Of a stretch of DNA of 64,000 nucleotides, positions 48,391-57,047 are shown in pieces. Made by a program: the position numbers and the translations under genes. Each line of letters opens with the position of its first letter. The first letter of the stretch is position 1. Where the stretch lies: NCBI RefSeq assembly GCF_021233415.1, contig NZ_CP089466.1:1426001-1490000 (forward strand), in the 5' to 3' direction. Origin of the DNA: Halobacterium litoreum. Its GTDB lineage: Archaea > Halobacteriota > Halobacteria > Halobacteriales > Halobacteriaceae. The notes under the pieces were generated by a model. It did not search any database. It was not told the origin of the DNA and worked only from the letters and a program-made list of their open reading frames with translations.

Positions 48391-48421
48391 CCGGCGGTAG
48401 TCGGCTTCGCGCACCGCTCCT

Positions 48422-48463
48422 CGAAAAATTTGCACCGAAAAGCGCGAACGCTCCGCGTTCGCG
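48422..48463 (-). terminator. Hairpin plus T-run terminator of udp
   Basis: Just downstream of the udp stop on the minus strand, 48456-48463 pairs with 48443-48450 (8-bp stem, 5-base loop), followed by CTTTTC and a later ATTTTTC on the minus strand. This is the classic layout of an intrinsic terminator. It lies between udp and the convergent 50-residue gene. Confidence 0.65.
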
Positions 48464-48466
48464 TGA

Positions 48467-49288
48467 CTACTCCAGACTCATGCCGGCGTGCCACTGGTCG
48501 ACGCCTTCCTCGGCTTTCTTCTGGTCCATTTTCGCGAGCAGGTGGACCGCGAGACTCGCCGTCTCGGCGGCGGTGGTCTCGCCCTCGGTGAGGAACTCGC
48601 CGGTCTCGCGGTTCGCGAACACCGAGCAGACCGCGCCGGCGCGCAGGCCGTAGATGTTCCCGAGCGTGCAGATGGCGGCGGCCTCCATCTCGATGTTCTT
48701 CACGTTCGCGTCACGGAGTTCGTCGAGCATCGTCTCCGCGCCCGGGGCGCGGAACCCCTCGAAGCCGTCGCGGCCCTGTCCCGCGTAGAAGGAGTCCGAG
48801 GACATCGTGAGGCCGACGTGGTAGTCGTGCCCGAGGCGCTCGGCGGCGGCGACGAGCGCGGCGACGACCTCGTGGTCGGCGACCGCGGGGTAGTCCTCGC
48901 GGACGTACTCGTCGCTCGTGCCCTCCTGTCGGACCGCGCCCCGCGTGATGACGAGGTCGCCTGGCTCCATGTCCGCCTGCAGCGCGCCACAGGAGCCGAC
49001 GCGGATGAACGTGTCAGCGCCGACGCGCGCCAGTTCCTCGACGGCGATGGCCGCGGACGGCGACCCGATGCCGGTGGACGTCACCGAGATGGGCGTCCCC
49101 TCGTACTCGCCGGTCGCGGTGCGGTACTCGCGGTGGTAGGCCTTCTCCTCGTGGTCGTCCCAGAACGGCGTAATCTTGTCCAAGCGCTCGGGGTTACCAG
49201 GGAGCAAGACGGCGTTCGCAACGTCACCCTCGGAGAGTTCGAGGTGGTACTGGACCTCGTCGTTCGGGTCCTCGCTGTTTCCGGGCAT
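48467..49288 (-). CDS. udp: Uridine phosphorylase
   Basis: 273 residues, nucleoside phosphorylase family I. NAVLLPGNPERLDKI (~24-38) holds the phosphate-binding Arg, FIRVGSCGALQ (~95) is the phosphate/ribose loop and NIEMEAAAICTLGNIYG (~195-211) binds ribose. It splits uridine with phosphate to uracil and ribose-1-phosphate. The ATG at 49288 (MPGNSEDP) is chosen over a TTG nine codons earlier. It is the last gene of the nucleoside operon, behind cdd, and the hairpin terminator follows. The exact nucleoside preference is inferred from the neighbours. Confidence 0.9.
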   Translation of the reverse strand: MPGNSEDPNDEVQYHLELSEGDVANAVLLPGNPERLDKITPFWDDHEEKAYHREYRTATGEYEGTPISVTSTGIGSPSAAIAVEELARVGADTFIRVGSCGALQADMEPGDLVITRGAVRQEGTSDEYVREDYPAVADHEVVAALVAAAERLGHDYHVGLTMSSDSFYAGQGRDGFEGFRAPGAETMLDELRDANVKNIEMEAAAICTLGNIYGLRAGAVCSVFANRETGEFLTEGETTAAETASLAVHLLAKMDQKKAEEGVDQWHAGMSLE

Positions 49289-49357
49289 GCCACCCGATTC
49301 GGGCCCCTCGGGCAAAGTGTCTTGCCGTTCGATTCCGTCCCGCCGGCGTCCGCGCCG

Positions 49358-49753
49358 CTACTTCCCGAGCGTCTCGGGGGAGATGGTGTTCGGGATGAGT
49401 TCGCCGAGCGTGTAGCGGTCGAAGCCGTCACCGGTGTCACACAACACGGGGGTGTCGTCGTCGCAGAACTCCGCGAGCGTCTGCCGGCACATCCCGCAGG
49501 GCGTCACGCCGTCGCGCTCGCCCGAGGTGACGACGATTCGCTCGAAGTCGCGGTGGCCGGCCTTGATGGCGCGGCCGACGGCGACTTCCTCGGCGTGCAG
49601 GCTGTTCGAGTAGTTCGCGTTCTCGATGTTGCAGCCGGCGAACACCTCGCCGCTCTCGGTGAGAATCGCGGCGCCGACCTCGTACTCGGAGTACGGCACG
49701 TAGGCGTCGTCGAGTGCGTCGCGGGCGCGGGCCAACAACTCGGAGTCGTCCAT
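49358..49753 (-). CDS. cdd: Cytidine deaminase
   Basis: 131 residues, tetrameric type. The zinc site is complete: C-G-M-C and the upstream HAEE. N-terminal VPYSEYEVGAAI and GCNIENANYSNSLHAEEVAVGRA are the family's substrate-binding and catalytic (Glu) blocks, and VTPCGMCRQTLAEF holds the two Cys ligands. It deaminates cytidine to uridine, which Udp then splits. The ATG at 49753 is chosen over an in-frame upstream start. It lies 45 bases after the second permease gene in the same operon. Confidence 0.93.
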   Translation of the reverse strand: MDDSELLARARDALDDAYVPYSEYEVGAAILTESGEVFAGCNIENANYSNSLHAEEVAVGRAIKAGHRDFERIVVTSGERDGVTPCGMCRQTLAEFCDDDTPVLCDTGDGFDRYTLGELIPNTISPETLGK

Positions 49754-49798
49754 GCCACCGGATTCGAGACCCGCAGTCAAAAAGCCGCCGCGTCCGGG

Positions 49799-50953
49799 TT
49801 ACTCGCCTTCGCCCGACTCGTAGGGGTCGCCCGCCGCGTCCGGGGTGCGGGTGCGCCCGAACAGCGCGAGGACGACGATGACCGTGATGTAGGGGACGGT
49901 GCGGACGAGCGGGCGCGGCACCTGGAAGACGTCCCGGGCCTGGAGCGTGAGTTGGGTGGCGTCGAGGCCCGCGAACAGCATCGTGGAGAGGAACGCCCCG
50001 ATGGGGTTGTAGTTCCCGAACAGGTACGCGACGATGGCGATGAAGCCCTTGCCGTTGACCATCGTCGGGCCGCTCCCGGTGAACTGGCCGATGCCGAGCG
50101 CGAGCGCGGCGCCGCCGACGCCGGAGAGCACGCCCGACAGCAGGACGGCGGCGTACCGGACGCGGTGGACGTCGACGCCCGCGGTGTCCAGGGCCTTCGG
50201 GTTCTCGCCGCTCGCGCGCACCCAGCGACCGAACGCGGTGCGGTTGAGCGTGTACCACGACAGCGCGACGGCGACGAACATCAGGTAGACGGTGGGGTTG
50301 GCGTCGAACAGCGCGCCGAAGAACGGGATGTCGACGAGCGCGAAGTCCACCACCGGGATGTCGGTCACCAGGAGGTCCGAGAGGACGGGGATGTTCATGT
50401 TCGGGAGCGTCCGGAGCGTCGTGACGCTCGTGGACGTCTTCCCGCCGTAGATGACGGTCGACGCGAACGGCGCGAGGCCGAGCGCGATGAGCCAGACCGC
50501 GAGCCCGGCGATAATCTGGTCGGCCTTGAACTCGATGCAGACGACGGCGAACAGCGCGGCGAGCAGCGTGCTCGCGACGACGCCGCCGAACAGGCCGATC
50601 CAGACGCTGCCGGTCATGTCGACGGCGTAGATGCCGGCGAACGCGGAGATGATGAGCAGGCCTTCGAGACCGATGTTGATGACGCCGGCCTTCTCGGCGA
50701 AGATGCCGCCGAGCGCGGCGAACGCGATGGGGACCGAGAGCCGGAGCGTCGCGGCGAGGGTGGAGTCCGCGGTGAGCACCGTGAACAGGCGACCGGCGTC
50801 GGTGCTCGGGAACAGGAGGCCGGCCGCGGTGAGGCCGACCGCGAACAGCAACGCGACGACGACGACGCCCTGCTGGAGGGTGCTCCGTCCCTCGAACAGC
50901 GCGGCGTTCGTGCGCCTGACTGCACCGAGGAGTCGCGCGGTGGCGCTACTCAT
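49799..50953 (-). CDS. Nucleoside ABC importer permease (second)
   Basis: 384 residues, about nine or ten transmembrane helices. It is of the BPD_transp_2 family (ribose/nucleoside/branched-chain permeases). Blocks AEKAGVINIGLEGLL (~86-100) and AFGRWVRASGENPKALDTAGVDVHRVR (~250) with GVLSGVGGAALALG are typical, the second being the loop that contacts the ATPase. The ATG at 50953 overlaps the end of the other permease gene by eight bases. It is the second of two different permeases that form the channel with the ATPase and BMP protein. Confidence 0.9.
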   Translation of the reverse strand: MSSATARLLGAVRRTNAALFEGRSTLQQGVVVVALLFAVGLTAAGLLFPSTDAGRLFTVLTADSTLAATLRLSVPIAFAALGGIFAEKAGVINIGLEGLLIISAFAGIYAVDMTGSVWIGLFGGVVASTLLAALFAVVCIEFKADQIIAGLAVWLIALGLAPFASTVIYGGKTSTSVTTLRTLPNMNIPVLSDLLVTDIPVVDFALVDIPFFGALFDANPTVYLMFVAVALSWYTLNRTAFGRWVRASGENPKALDTAGVDVHRVRYAAVLLSGVLSGVGGAALALGIGQFTGSGPTMVNGKGFIAIVAYLFGNYNPIGAFLSTMLFAGLDATQLTLQARDVFQVPRPLVRTVPYITVIVVLALFGRTRTPDAAGDPYESGEGE

Positions 50954-52262
50954 CGCTACCACCTCCGTCGGTCGCGACGGCGCCCCGGCGCTGTTCGTCC
51001 TCGGGGAGGAGCGTCCCGAACTTCCGGCCGAGGAGCCGGAAGAACTCCGGCATCGCGACGAACAGGATGATGAGGCCGCGGAGCACGCCGACGAGTTCCG
51101 GCGGCACGTCGCTGCCGACCTGTACGACGATGGACCCGCTCTGGAGCACGCCGAACAGGAGCGCGGCGAACCCGACGCCGAGCGGGTTGTTGCCCGCGAG
51201 GATGGAGACGGTGATGCCGTCGAAGCCGTAGGACGGCACGCCCGTCTGGAAGTTCCCGAGTTGCATCAGCACGTAGATAGCGCCGCCGACGCCGGCGAGC
51301 GCGCCCGAGAGCGCCATGCTGGAGACGATGGTTCGGTCGGCGTCCACGCCGCCGTACTCGGCGGCGTCCGGTTGAATGCCGCTCGTGCGCACGTCGTAGC
51401 CGAAGGAGGTGCGCGTGAGCAGGTACCAGATGCCGACCAGCGCGAGGACGGCGAGGCCGAGTGCGAGCAGCGAGAAGTCGTCGCGGGCGCGGAACAGCAG
51501 CGCCGGGAACTGCGAGAACTCGGGGAGGGCTTTCGTCTGGTTGGCGAGGCTCTCGGGGTCCTTGAATCGGCTGGCGTCGGAGACGAGGTAGAGCGCGACC
51601 GACGTCGCGACGAAGTTCAGCATGATGGTGGTGATGACCTCGTTGGCGTCGGCGTACGCCTTCAGCGCGCCGGGGAGCGCGCCGTACGCGCCGCCGCCGA
51701 GCGCGCCGAACAGGATGCCCAGCGGGAGCAAGACGAGGCCGGCGACGACGCCCGTGCCCGCGAACAGCGGCGCGACGTACAGCATCGCGACGGCGGTGAG
51801 GAGCGCGCCGACGACCAACTGGCCCTGCGCGCCGATGTTGAACACGCCGGCGCGGAACGCCACGGCGACCGCGACGCCGGTGAACGCGAGGATGGTCGTC
51901 TCGGCGAGCGTGGTGGCGAACTGGCCGTTCAGGGGGTCCCACGAGAACGTCATCGTGGAGAAGTCGATGACGACGTTCCCGAGCGCCCCGAGGAACAGCT
52001 TGTCGTAGACGGCGAACGGGTCGTAGCAGAACCCCATCGCGAACAGCGAACTGCCGCCCGTGAACTGCGTGACGAAACTGCCGGGGAACGCGAGCGTGTA
52101 CGCGGCGGTCTGGCACTCGGCCATCCGGCCGGCGCCGAGGATGATGAGGCCGCCGATGAACACGGACAACAGGAGCGCCGACGCGCTGATGAGAATGCGT
52201 TCGGTGCGCGACGCGGTGACGAGGCGTTTCATCGCGGCCTGCGCTCGGTCGCGGAGCGTCAC
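50946..52262 (-). CDS. Nucleoside ABC importer permease (first)
   Basis: 438 residues, about ten transmembrane helices, GTG start overlapping the ATPase stop (GTGA). GVFNIGAQGQLVVGALL (~142) and SFGYDVRTSGIQPDAAEYGGVDADRT with GALAGVGGAIYVL are the conserved family blocks. It has an extended loop near ~45-115 (MAECQTAAYTLAFPG...) with two Cys that faces outside. It is the partner of the next permease. The overlaps with both neighbours indicate tight co-translation. Confidence 0.9.
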   Translation of the reverse strand: MTLRDRAQAAMKRLVTASRTERILISASALLLSVFIGGLIILGAGRMAECQTAAYTLAFPGSFVTQFTGGSSLFAMGFCYDPFAVYDKLFLGALGNVVIDFSTMTFSWDPLNGQFATTLAETTILAFTGVAVAVAFRAGVFNIGAQGQLVVGALLTAVAMLYVAPLFAGTGVVAGLVLLPLGILFGALGGGAYGALPGALKAYADANEVITTIMLNFVATSVALYLVSDASRFKDPESLANQTKALPEFSQFPALLFRARDDFSLLALGLAVLALVGIWYLLTRTSFGYDVRTSGIQPDAAEYGGVDADRTIVSSMALSGALAGVGGAIYVLMQLGNFQTGVPSYGFDGITVSILAGNNPLGVGFAALLFGVLQSGSIVVQVGSDVPPELVGVLRGLIILFVAMPEFFRLLGRKFGTLLPEDEQRRGAVATDGGGSDE

Positions 52263-53827
52263 GACTCCACCCCCGTGGCGGGCGCGTCGATGCTCGGATA
52301 CTCCTCGGGGTACTCGCCCGCCATCAGGAGCCCGAGTTGCTCTTCGGTGACCTCGTCGGGGTCGACGACCGCCATCACGTCGCCGTCGTGCATGACGGCG
52401 AGGCGGTCGGAGAGCCCCTTCACTTCGTCGAGTTTCGAGGAGACGAGCAGGACGCCGCGGCCGTCCTCGCGCAGGTCGAGCAGTCGGTCGTGGATGAACT
52501 CCTGGGAGCCGATGTCGACGCCGCGGGTCGGGTGCGTGGCGACGACCAACCGGGGGTCGCGTTCGAACTCGCGCCCGACGATGAACTTCTGTTGGTTGCC
52601 GCCGGACAGCGACTCGGCGTCGGCGTCGGCGTTCGGCGGGCGGACGTCGTACTCGTCGACGATTGCTTCGGCGTGGTTCCGGGATTCTGGCCAGTCGATG
52701 CGCCCGCTCTCGGCGAACGGTTCGGCGTGCTGGCTCCCGAGGATGCCGTTCTCCACGAGGTCGAACTCCATCACGAGGCCGCGCTCCTGCCGGTCCTCGG
52801 GGACGTACGCCATCCCGCGGTCGATGCGGGAGCGACGCGAGTCACCGGTGACGTCCCGCCCGTCGAACGTGACCGTCCCCGACTCGGGGTCGCGGAGGCC
52901 CGTGACGGCTTCGACGAGTTCGGCCTGTCCGTTGCCGTCGACGCCCGCGATGCCGAACACTTCGCCCTCGCGGACGGAGAAGGAGACGTCGCTGACGGCC
53001 GGGACGTCCCGGTCGTCGCGCACGGACAGCGAGTCGACGCCGAGCACCTCCTCGCCCGGCGTCACGTCGGGTTTGTCGACTTCGAGGATGACTTCGCGTC
53101 CGACCATCAACTCCGCGAGTTCCTCCTGGGTGGTCTCGTCGGTGGACACCGTCCCGACTTGCTTCCCGTCCCGGAGGACGGTCACGTCGTCGGCGGCGTG
53201 CATCGCCTCGCCGAGTTTGTGCGTGATGAAGATGACAGTCTTCCCCTGGTCGGTGAGTTCGTCGATGACGCCGAAGAGGTCCTCGACCTCCTGAGGGGTC
53301 AGGACCGCGGTCGGTTCGTCGAGGATGAGGATGTCGGCGCCGCGGTACAGCGCCTTCAGAATCTCGGCGCGTTGCTGGACGCCGACGCTCGCCTCCTCGA
53401 CCAACTGGTCGGGGTCGACGTCGAAGCCGTAGCGCTCGCTGAGTTCGACGACTTCGCGGCGCGTCGCCTCGCGGTCGACGGCGAGTCCGCCCCACTTCCG
53501 GGGTTCGTTCCCGAGCGCGATGTTCTCCGCGATAGTCATCGGGCCCACGAGCATGAAGTGCTGGTGAATCATCCCGATGCCCGCGTCGATGGCGTCCCGC
53601 GGCGACTCGAAGACGTGTTCGTCGCCGTTCACGCGGATGGTCCCGTCGGTGGGCTGGTAGAGCCCGTAGAGGACGTTCATCAGCGTCGTCTTCCCCGCGC
53701 CGTTCTCGCCGAGCAGCGCGTGGACGCTCCCGCGCTCGACGGTCAGGTCGACTTCGTCGTTGGCGACGACTCCCGGGAAGCGCTTCGTAATCGATTCGAG
53801 TCGGACTGCCGCGTCCGTTGTGCTCAT
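52259..53827 (-). CDS. Nucleoside ABC importer ATPase, two NBDs
   Basis: 522 residues with two nucleotide-binding domains. The first has Walker A GENGAGKTT (40-48), a degenerate signature in EEASVGVQQRAEI and Walker B ILILDEPTAVLTP. The second has a degenerate Walker A (GVDGNGQAE, no Lys) but a normal LSGGNQQK signature. This pattern is usual for the RbsA/YufO class of ribose and nucleoside importers. It energises the two permeases. The gene lies 34 bases after the BMP lipoprotein gene, and its stop overlaps the next start. Confidence 0.93.
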   Translation of the reverse strand: MSTTDAAVRLESITKRFPGVVANDEVDLTVERGSVHALLGENGAGKTTLMNVLYGLYQPTDGTIRVNGDEHVFESPRDAIDAGIGMIHQHFMLVGPMTIAENIALGNEPRKWGGLAVDREATRREVVELSERYGFDVDPDQLVEEASVGVQQRAEILKALYRGADILILDEPTAVLTPQEVEDLFGVIDELTDQGKTVIFITHKLGEAMHAADDVTVLRDGKQVGTVSTDETTQEELAELMVGREVILEVDKPDVTPGEEVLGVDSLSVRDDRDVPAVSDVSFSVREGEVFGIAGVDGNGQAELVEAVTGLRDPESGTVTFDGRDVTGDSRRSRIDRGMAYVPEDRQERGLVMEFDLVENGILGSQHAEPFAESGRIDWPESRNHAEAIVDEYDVRPPNADADAESLSGGNQQKFIVGREFERDPRLVVATHPTRGVDIGSQEFIHDRLLDLREDGRGVLLVSSKLDEVKGLSDRLAVMHDGDVMAVVDPDEVTEEQLGLLMAGEYPEEYPSIDAPATGVES

Positions 53828-53861
53828 TTCGTGCAGGTAACAGGGGGGTGGCGGAGCGGCT

Positions 53862-55016
53862 CTAAACGTTCGACGGGTCGGTCGGGACGGAGATGTCGCC
53901 CTCGATGATGCCCGTGCGAGCGTCCTCGACTGCGGTCTTCACGTCGCTGGGAATCTCGGAGCCGAGTTGCTGGCCGTAGACACAGGAGACACCTTCCTCC
54001 TGCAGGCCGAGCGTGGTGTGTTCGCCGCCGGGGTACTCGCCGTTGACCTTCGCCTCGATGGCGTTGTACACCGCGGTGTCGACGCGCTTGGCCATGCTCG
54101 CGAGGATGACGTCGGCGTAACTGGACTTCGTGACGGACTGGTCGCGGTCGACGCCGACCGCGAACTTGCCTTCCTGCTGGGCCGCCTGGAAGACGCCCGT
54201 CCCGGTGTTCCCGGAAGCGTGGTAGATGATGTCCGCGCCCGAGGAGTACATCTGGAGCGCTGCCTCCTTGCCGCCGCTCGGGTCGTTGAAGCTACCGATG
54301 TAGGACGTGGAGACGTCGACGTCGTCGTTGGCGTACTTCACGCCGGCCTTGAAGCCGGCCTCGAACTTCTTGATGAGGCCGCCCTCGACGCCGCCGACGA
54401 AGCCGAGGTTCGTGGAGTCGGACTGCGTGGCGCCGGCGCCCGCGGAGAAGCTCTGCGTGGTGAGCGTGGACGCGAGCACGCCGACGAGGAACGACCCCTC
54501 GTGTTCGCGGAACGTGTAACTCGCGACGTTCGGCTCGTCGACGACCTCGTCGACGATCTGGAAGTCCTGGTCGGGGTACTGCGTGGACGTCTCGGAGAGC
54601 GAGTCCTTCTGCAGGAAGCCGATGCAGGAGACGAGGTCGTAGTCCGGGTTCGTCGACCCCGCGAGTTGCTGCTGGTAGTTCGAGAACTGGGTCGCGGAGT
54701 CGGGCTGGGTCTCCTCGTACTCGATGTTGTACTCGTCTGCGGCCGCGAACAGGCCCTGCTGAGCCTGGTCGTTGAACGACCCGTCACCGAGGCCGCCGGT
54801 CGCGTACACCATCCCGACGTTCGTCACGTCGGACTCGCTGCTGGTCGTCGACTCCGTCTCGGTTCCGGTCTCGTCGCCGCTCTCGGTCGTCGACTCCGTG
54901 GTGTCTTCGTCGTCTCCCCCCGAGGGACCGCCAGTACAGCCAGCGATGCCGCCGAGCCCCGCCGCGCCGAGACCCGCTGTCGCTTTGATGAACTGCCGCC
55001 GGTCGAACTCTGACAT
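53862..55016 (-). CDS. BMP-family nucleoside-binding lipoprotein
   Basis: 384 residues. The Tat signal [23 protein letters not shown] ends in a lipobox Cys27, then an acidic Thr/Ser linker (~30-65) typical of haloarchaeal lipoproteins. The mature domain (VGMVYATGGLGDGSFNDQAQQGL..., GFVGGVEGGLIKKFEAGFKAG) is the PnrA/BmpA purine-nucleoside receptor fold. It captures nucleosides outside the cell for the ABC importer downstream. The TATA CTTTTATC (minus, 55045-55052) is 29-36 bases upstream, and a short palindrome CGTCT-C-AGACG (55073-55083) lies just beyond. First gene of the operon. Confidence 0.92.
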   Translation of the reverse strand: MSEFDRRQFIKATAGLGAAGLGGIAGCTGGPSGGDDEDTTESTTESGDETGTETESTTSSESDVTNVGMVYATGGLGDGSFNDQAQQGLFAAADEYNIEYEETQPDSATQFSNYQQQLAGSTNPDYDLVSCIGFLQKDSLSETSTQYPDQDFQIVDEVVDEPNVASYTFREHEGSFLVGVLASTLTTQSFSAGAGATQSDSTNLGFVGGVEGGLIKKFEAGFKAGVKYANDDVDVSTSYIGSFNDPSGGKEAALQMYSSGADIIYHASGNTGTGVFQAAQQEGKFAVGVDRDQSVTKSSYADVILASMAKRVDTAVYNAIEAKVNGEYPGGEHTTLGLQEEGVSCVYGQQLGSEIPSDVKTAVEDARTGIIEGDISVPTDPSNV

Positions 55017-55044
55017 AGTTGGTCTAAGGAGTGGTACGTATCCA

Positions 55045-55083
55045 GATAAAAGCGTCGTTTCGGGGGATTCGACGTCTCAGACG
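55045..55083 (-). promoter_or_regulatory. Promoter of the nucleoside operon with palindrome
   Basis: The minus-strand TATA CTTTTATC is at 55045-55052, 29-36 bases before the BMP gene. Upstream, 55073-55083 is an 11-base palindrome (CGTCT-C-AGACG) that may be an operator for nucleoside control. The role of the palindrome is inference. Confidence 0.45.
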
Positions 55084-55094
55084 CGGAAATCTTG

Positions 55095-56456
55095 TCAGGC
55101 GTCTGCGACGGCCGACTCGACCACGCCGGCGGCCTCCTCGACGAGGTCGTCCACGTCGTCGCTCTCCGCGTACACGCGGACGTACGGCTCCGTCCCGCTC
55201 GGGCGGACGAGGAGCCACGAGGCGTCCGGGAACTCCAGTCGGACGCCGTACTCGGTGTCGACGTCGGCGTCCGGGTACGCTTCGGGGAGGCGGTCACCGA
55301 GCGCGTCCATCGCCGCCGCCTTCTTCTCGTCCGGGCAGTCCACGCTGACCTTCCGGTAGGGGCGTTCGGTGACCGGGTCGCGGAGCGGGCCGAGGCCGCC
55401 GGCGTCGGCGACGAGTCGGGAGAGCACGGCGGCCGAGGCGACGCCGTCGATCCACCCGCCGAACGCGGTGTGGACGTGCTTCCACGGTTCCGCCGCGAAC
55501 ACGACGTCGCCGCCGTCGGCTTCGGCCGCGGCGATGCCCTCGTGGAGCGCGCCGAGTCGAACGCGCTCGACGCGCCCCCCGGCCTCGGCGACGCGTTCGT
55601 CGATGCGCGCGCTCGCGTTCGGCGTCGTCACGACCACCGGGTCGTCAGCGTCGCTGTCCCGCGTGTAGTGCTCGGCGAGCACCGCGAGCACGGTGTCCTC
55701 GTGGACGACTTCGCCGTCGCCGTCGACGACGACGATGCGGTCGGCGTCGCCGTCGTGTGCGATGCCGAACGCCGCGTCGCCGTCCGCGACGAAGTTCCGG
55801 AGGTCGGTCACGGTTTCCGGCGTCGGCTTGCTCGGACGGCCGGGGAAGTGGCCGTCGACGTTCGCGTTCAGGGTCACGACGTGCGCGCCGAGGGCGCGCA
55901 GAACCTGGGGCGTGGCGACGCTCGCGACGCCGTTCCCGCAGTCCACGGCGACCGTCAGGCCGTCGAGTGGCGCGCCGTGGTCCGCGGCGAAGCCGGCGAC
56001 CGCCTCTCGGTAGTCGGTGAGCACGTCGACGTCCTCGGCGTCGCCCCACTCGTCCCAGGTCGCGTAGTCGGCGCCGTCCTCGACGCGGCCGTCGACCGCG
56101 CGCTCCATCTCGCGGTCGTACTCGGAGCCGTCCACGAACAGTTTGATGCCGTTGTCCTCCGGGGGGTTGTGGCTCGCCGTCAACTGCACGCCGCGGCGAC
56201 CCCGCGAGGCGTACGCGAGCGCCGGCGTCGGGAGGACGCCGGCGCGGAAGACGCGGGCCCCGGCGGCCTCCAGTCCCGCGGTCATCGCCGCCGCGAGCGC
56301 CGGCCCGGTCTCCCTGCCGTCACGCGACACGACGAACTCGCGGTCGTCGTCAGCCCGTGCCTCGGCGGCCGCCGCCGCGCCGACCGAGAGCGCGAGCTCC
56401 GGGTTGACGCGTTCGACGGCGTCGCCGCGAATGCCTGCCGTACCGAAGAGGTCCAT
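55095..56456 (-). CDS. Alpha-D-phosphohexomutase
   Basis: 453 residues, four-domain fold. The phosphoserine is S95 in TASHNPP, the metal loop is DGDADR (235-240) and the phosphate loop is RPSGTEP near the C-terminus. The sugar-specificity loop, usually G-E-x-S-G-H, reads A-E-P-W-K-H (322-327). The mutase moves phosphate between C1 and C6 of glucose, mannose or glucosamine; the altered loop leaves the sugar open. The start MDLFGTAGIRG is the usual one. It lies upstream of the nucleoside operon on the same strand but has its own promoter region. Confidence 0.88.
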   Translation of the reverse strand: MDLFGTAGIRGDAVERVNPELALSVGAAAAAEARADDDREFVVSRDGRETGPALAAAMTAGLEAAGARVFRAGVLPTPALAYASRGRRGVQLTASHNPPEDNGIKLFVDGSEYDREMERAVDGRVEDGADYATWDEWGDAEDVDVLTDYREAVAGFAADHGAPLDGLTVAVDCGNGVASVATPQVLRALGAHVVTLNANVDGHFPGRPSKPTPETVTDLRNFVADGDAAFGIAHDGDADRIVVVDGDGEVVHEDTVLAVLAEHYTRDSDADDPVVVTTPNASARIDERVAEAGGRVERVRLGALHEGIAAAEADGGDVVFAAEPWKHVHTAFGGWIDGVASAAVLSRLVADAGGLGPLRDPVTERPYRKVSVDCPDEKKAAAMDALGDRLPEAYPDADVDTEYGVRLEFPDASWLLVRPSGTEPYVRVYAESDDVDDLVEEAAGVVESAVADA

Positions 56457-56510
56457 GCGCTGACGGAGCGGTCGCTCTCACTTAGTTGCCGTGTTCCGGG
56501 CGGCGACGGC

Positions 56511-56984
56511 TCAGAGTTCGACGCCGCTCGGAATCAGACTGTGGCCGCGCAGGAGGTCGCCGTCCGCGCTGTAGACGAGGAACGTGGACTTCTCGTAGAC
56601 GGCCAACTGCTCGCCGTCGACGAGAATTTCGACGCGGTAGCGCCCCTCGCCGTCGTCCGTGGACTCGCCGTAGCGGCGGGCCGCGCGCACGAAGCGGAGG
56701 ACGTCGTCGGCGTCCTCGTTCAACTCGAAGACGAAGTCGCCGGTGATGCGGTTCGTGACGGAGACGACGCCGGTCGCGCCGGGGTCGTCCACGTCGTCAG
56801 TCAGCCGGAAGCCGGCGTCCGTCTCGCTCGCGTCCAACAGGTCGCCCTCGTGGTCCGTGAGTCGGTCGCGGAGCTCCTCGGCGTCGCCCGTGAACTCGAT
56901 TTCGACGTTCGGCTTCCGGGGGTCGCCGTCCTCGGCGACCCAGTCGACGTTCGTCACGTCCAGTTCGAAGTAGTCCCGGCGCAT
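56511..56984 (-). CDS. Haloarchaeal hypothetical protein (DUF5793-like)
   Basis: 157 residues, cytosolic. The pattern MRRDYFELDVTNVDWV then VEIEFTGDAEELRDRL and GVVSVTNRITGDFVFELN resembles, from memory, the haloarchaeal DUF5793 family; function is unknown. A beta-rich C-terminus follows (YRVEILVDGEQLAVYEKSTFLVYS). It is in the same direction as the mutase gene, 54 bases apart, and could be co-transcribed. Domain identity should be treated as tentative. Confidence 0.55.
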   Translation of the reverse strand: MRRDYFELDVTNVDWVAEDGDPRKPNVEIEFTGDAEELRDRLTDHEGDLLDASETDAGFRLTDDVDDPGATGVVSVTNRITGDFVFELNEDADDVLRFVRAARRYGESTDDGEGRYRVEILVDGEQLAVYEKSTFLVYSADGDLLRGHSLIPSGVEL

Positions 56985-57047
56985 TCCCTGCCGGACAGTA
57001 CGGCCGACGGGGAAATGAACGTAACGCCCGCGGTCGCCGTCGGGCCG

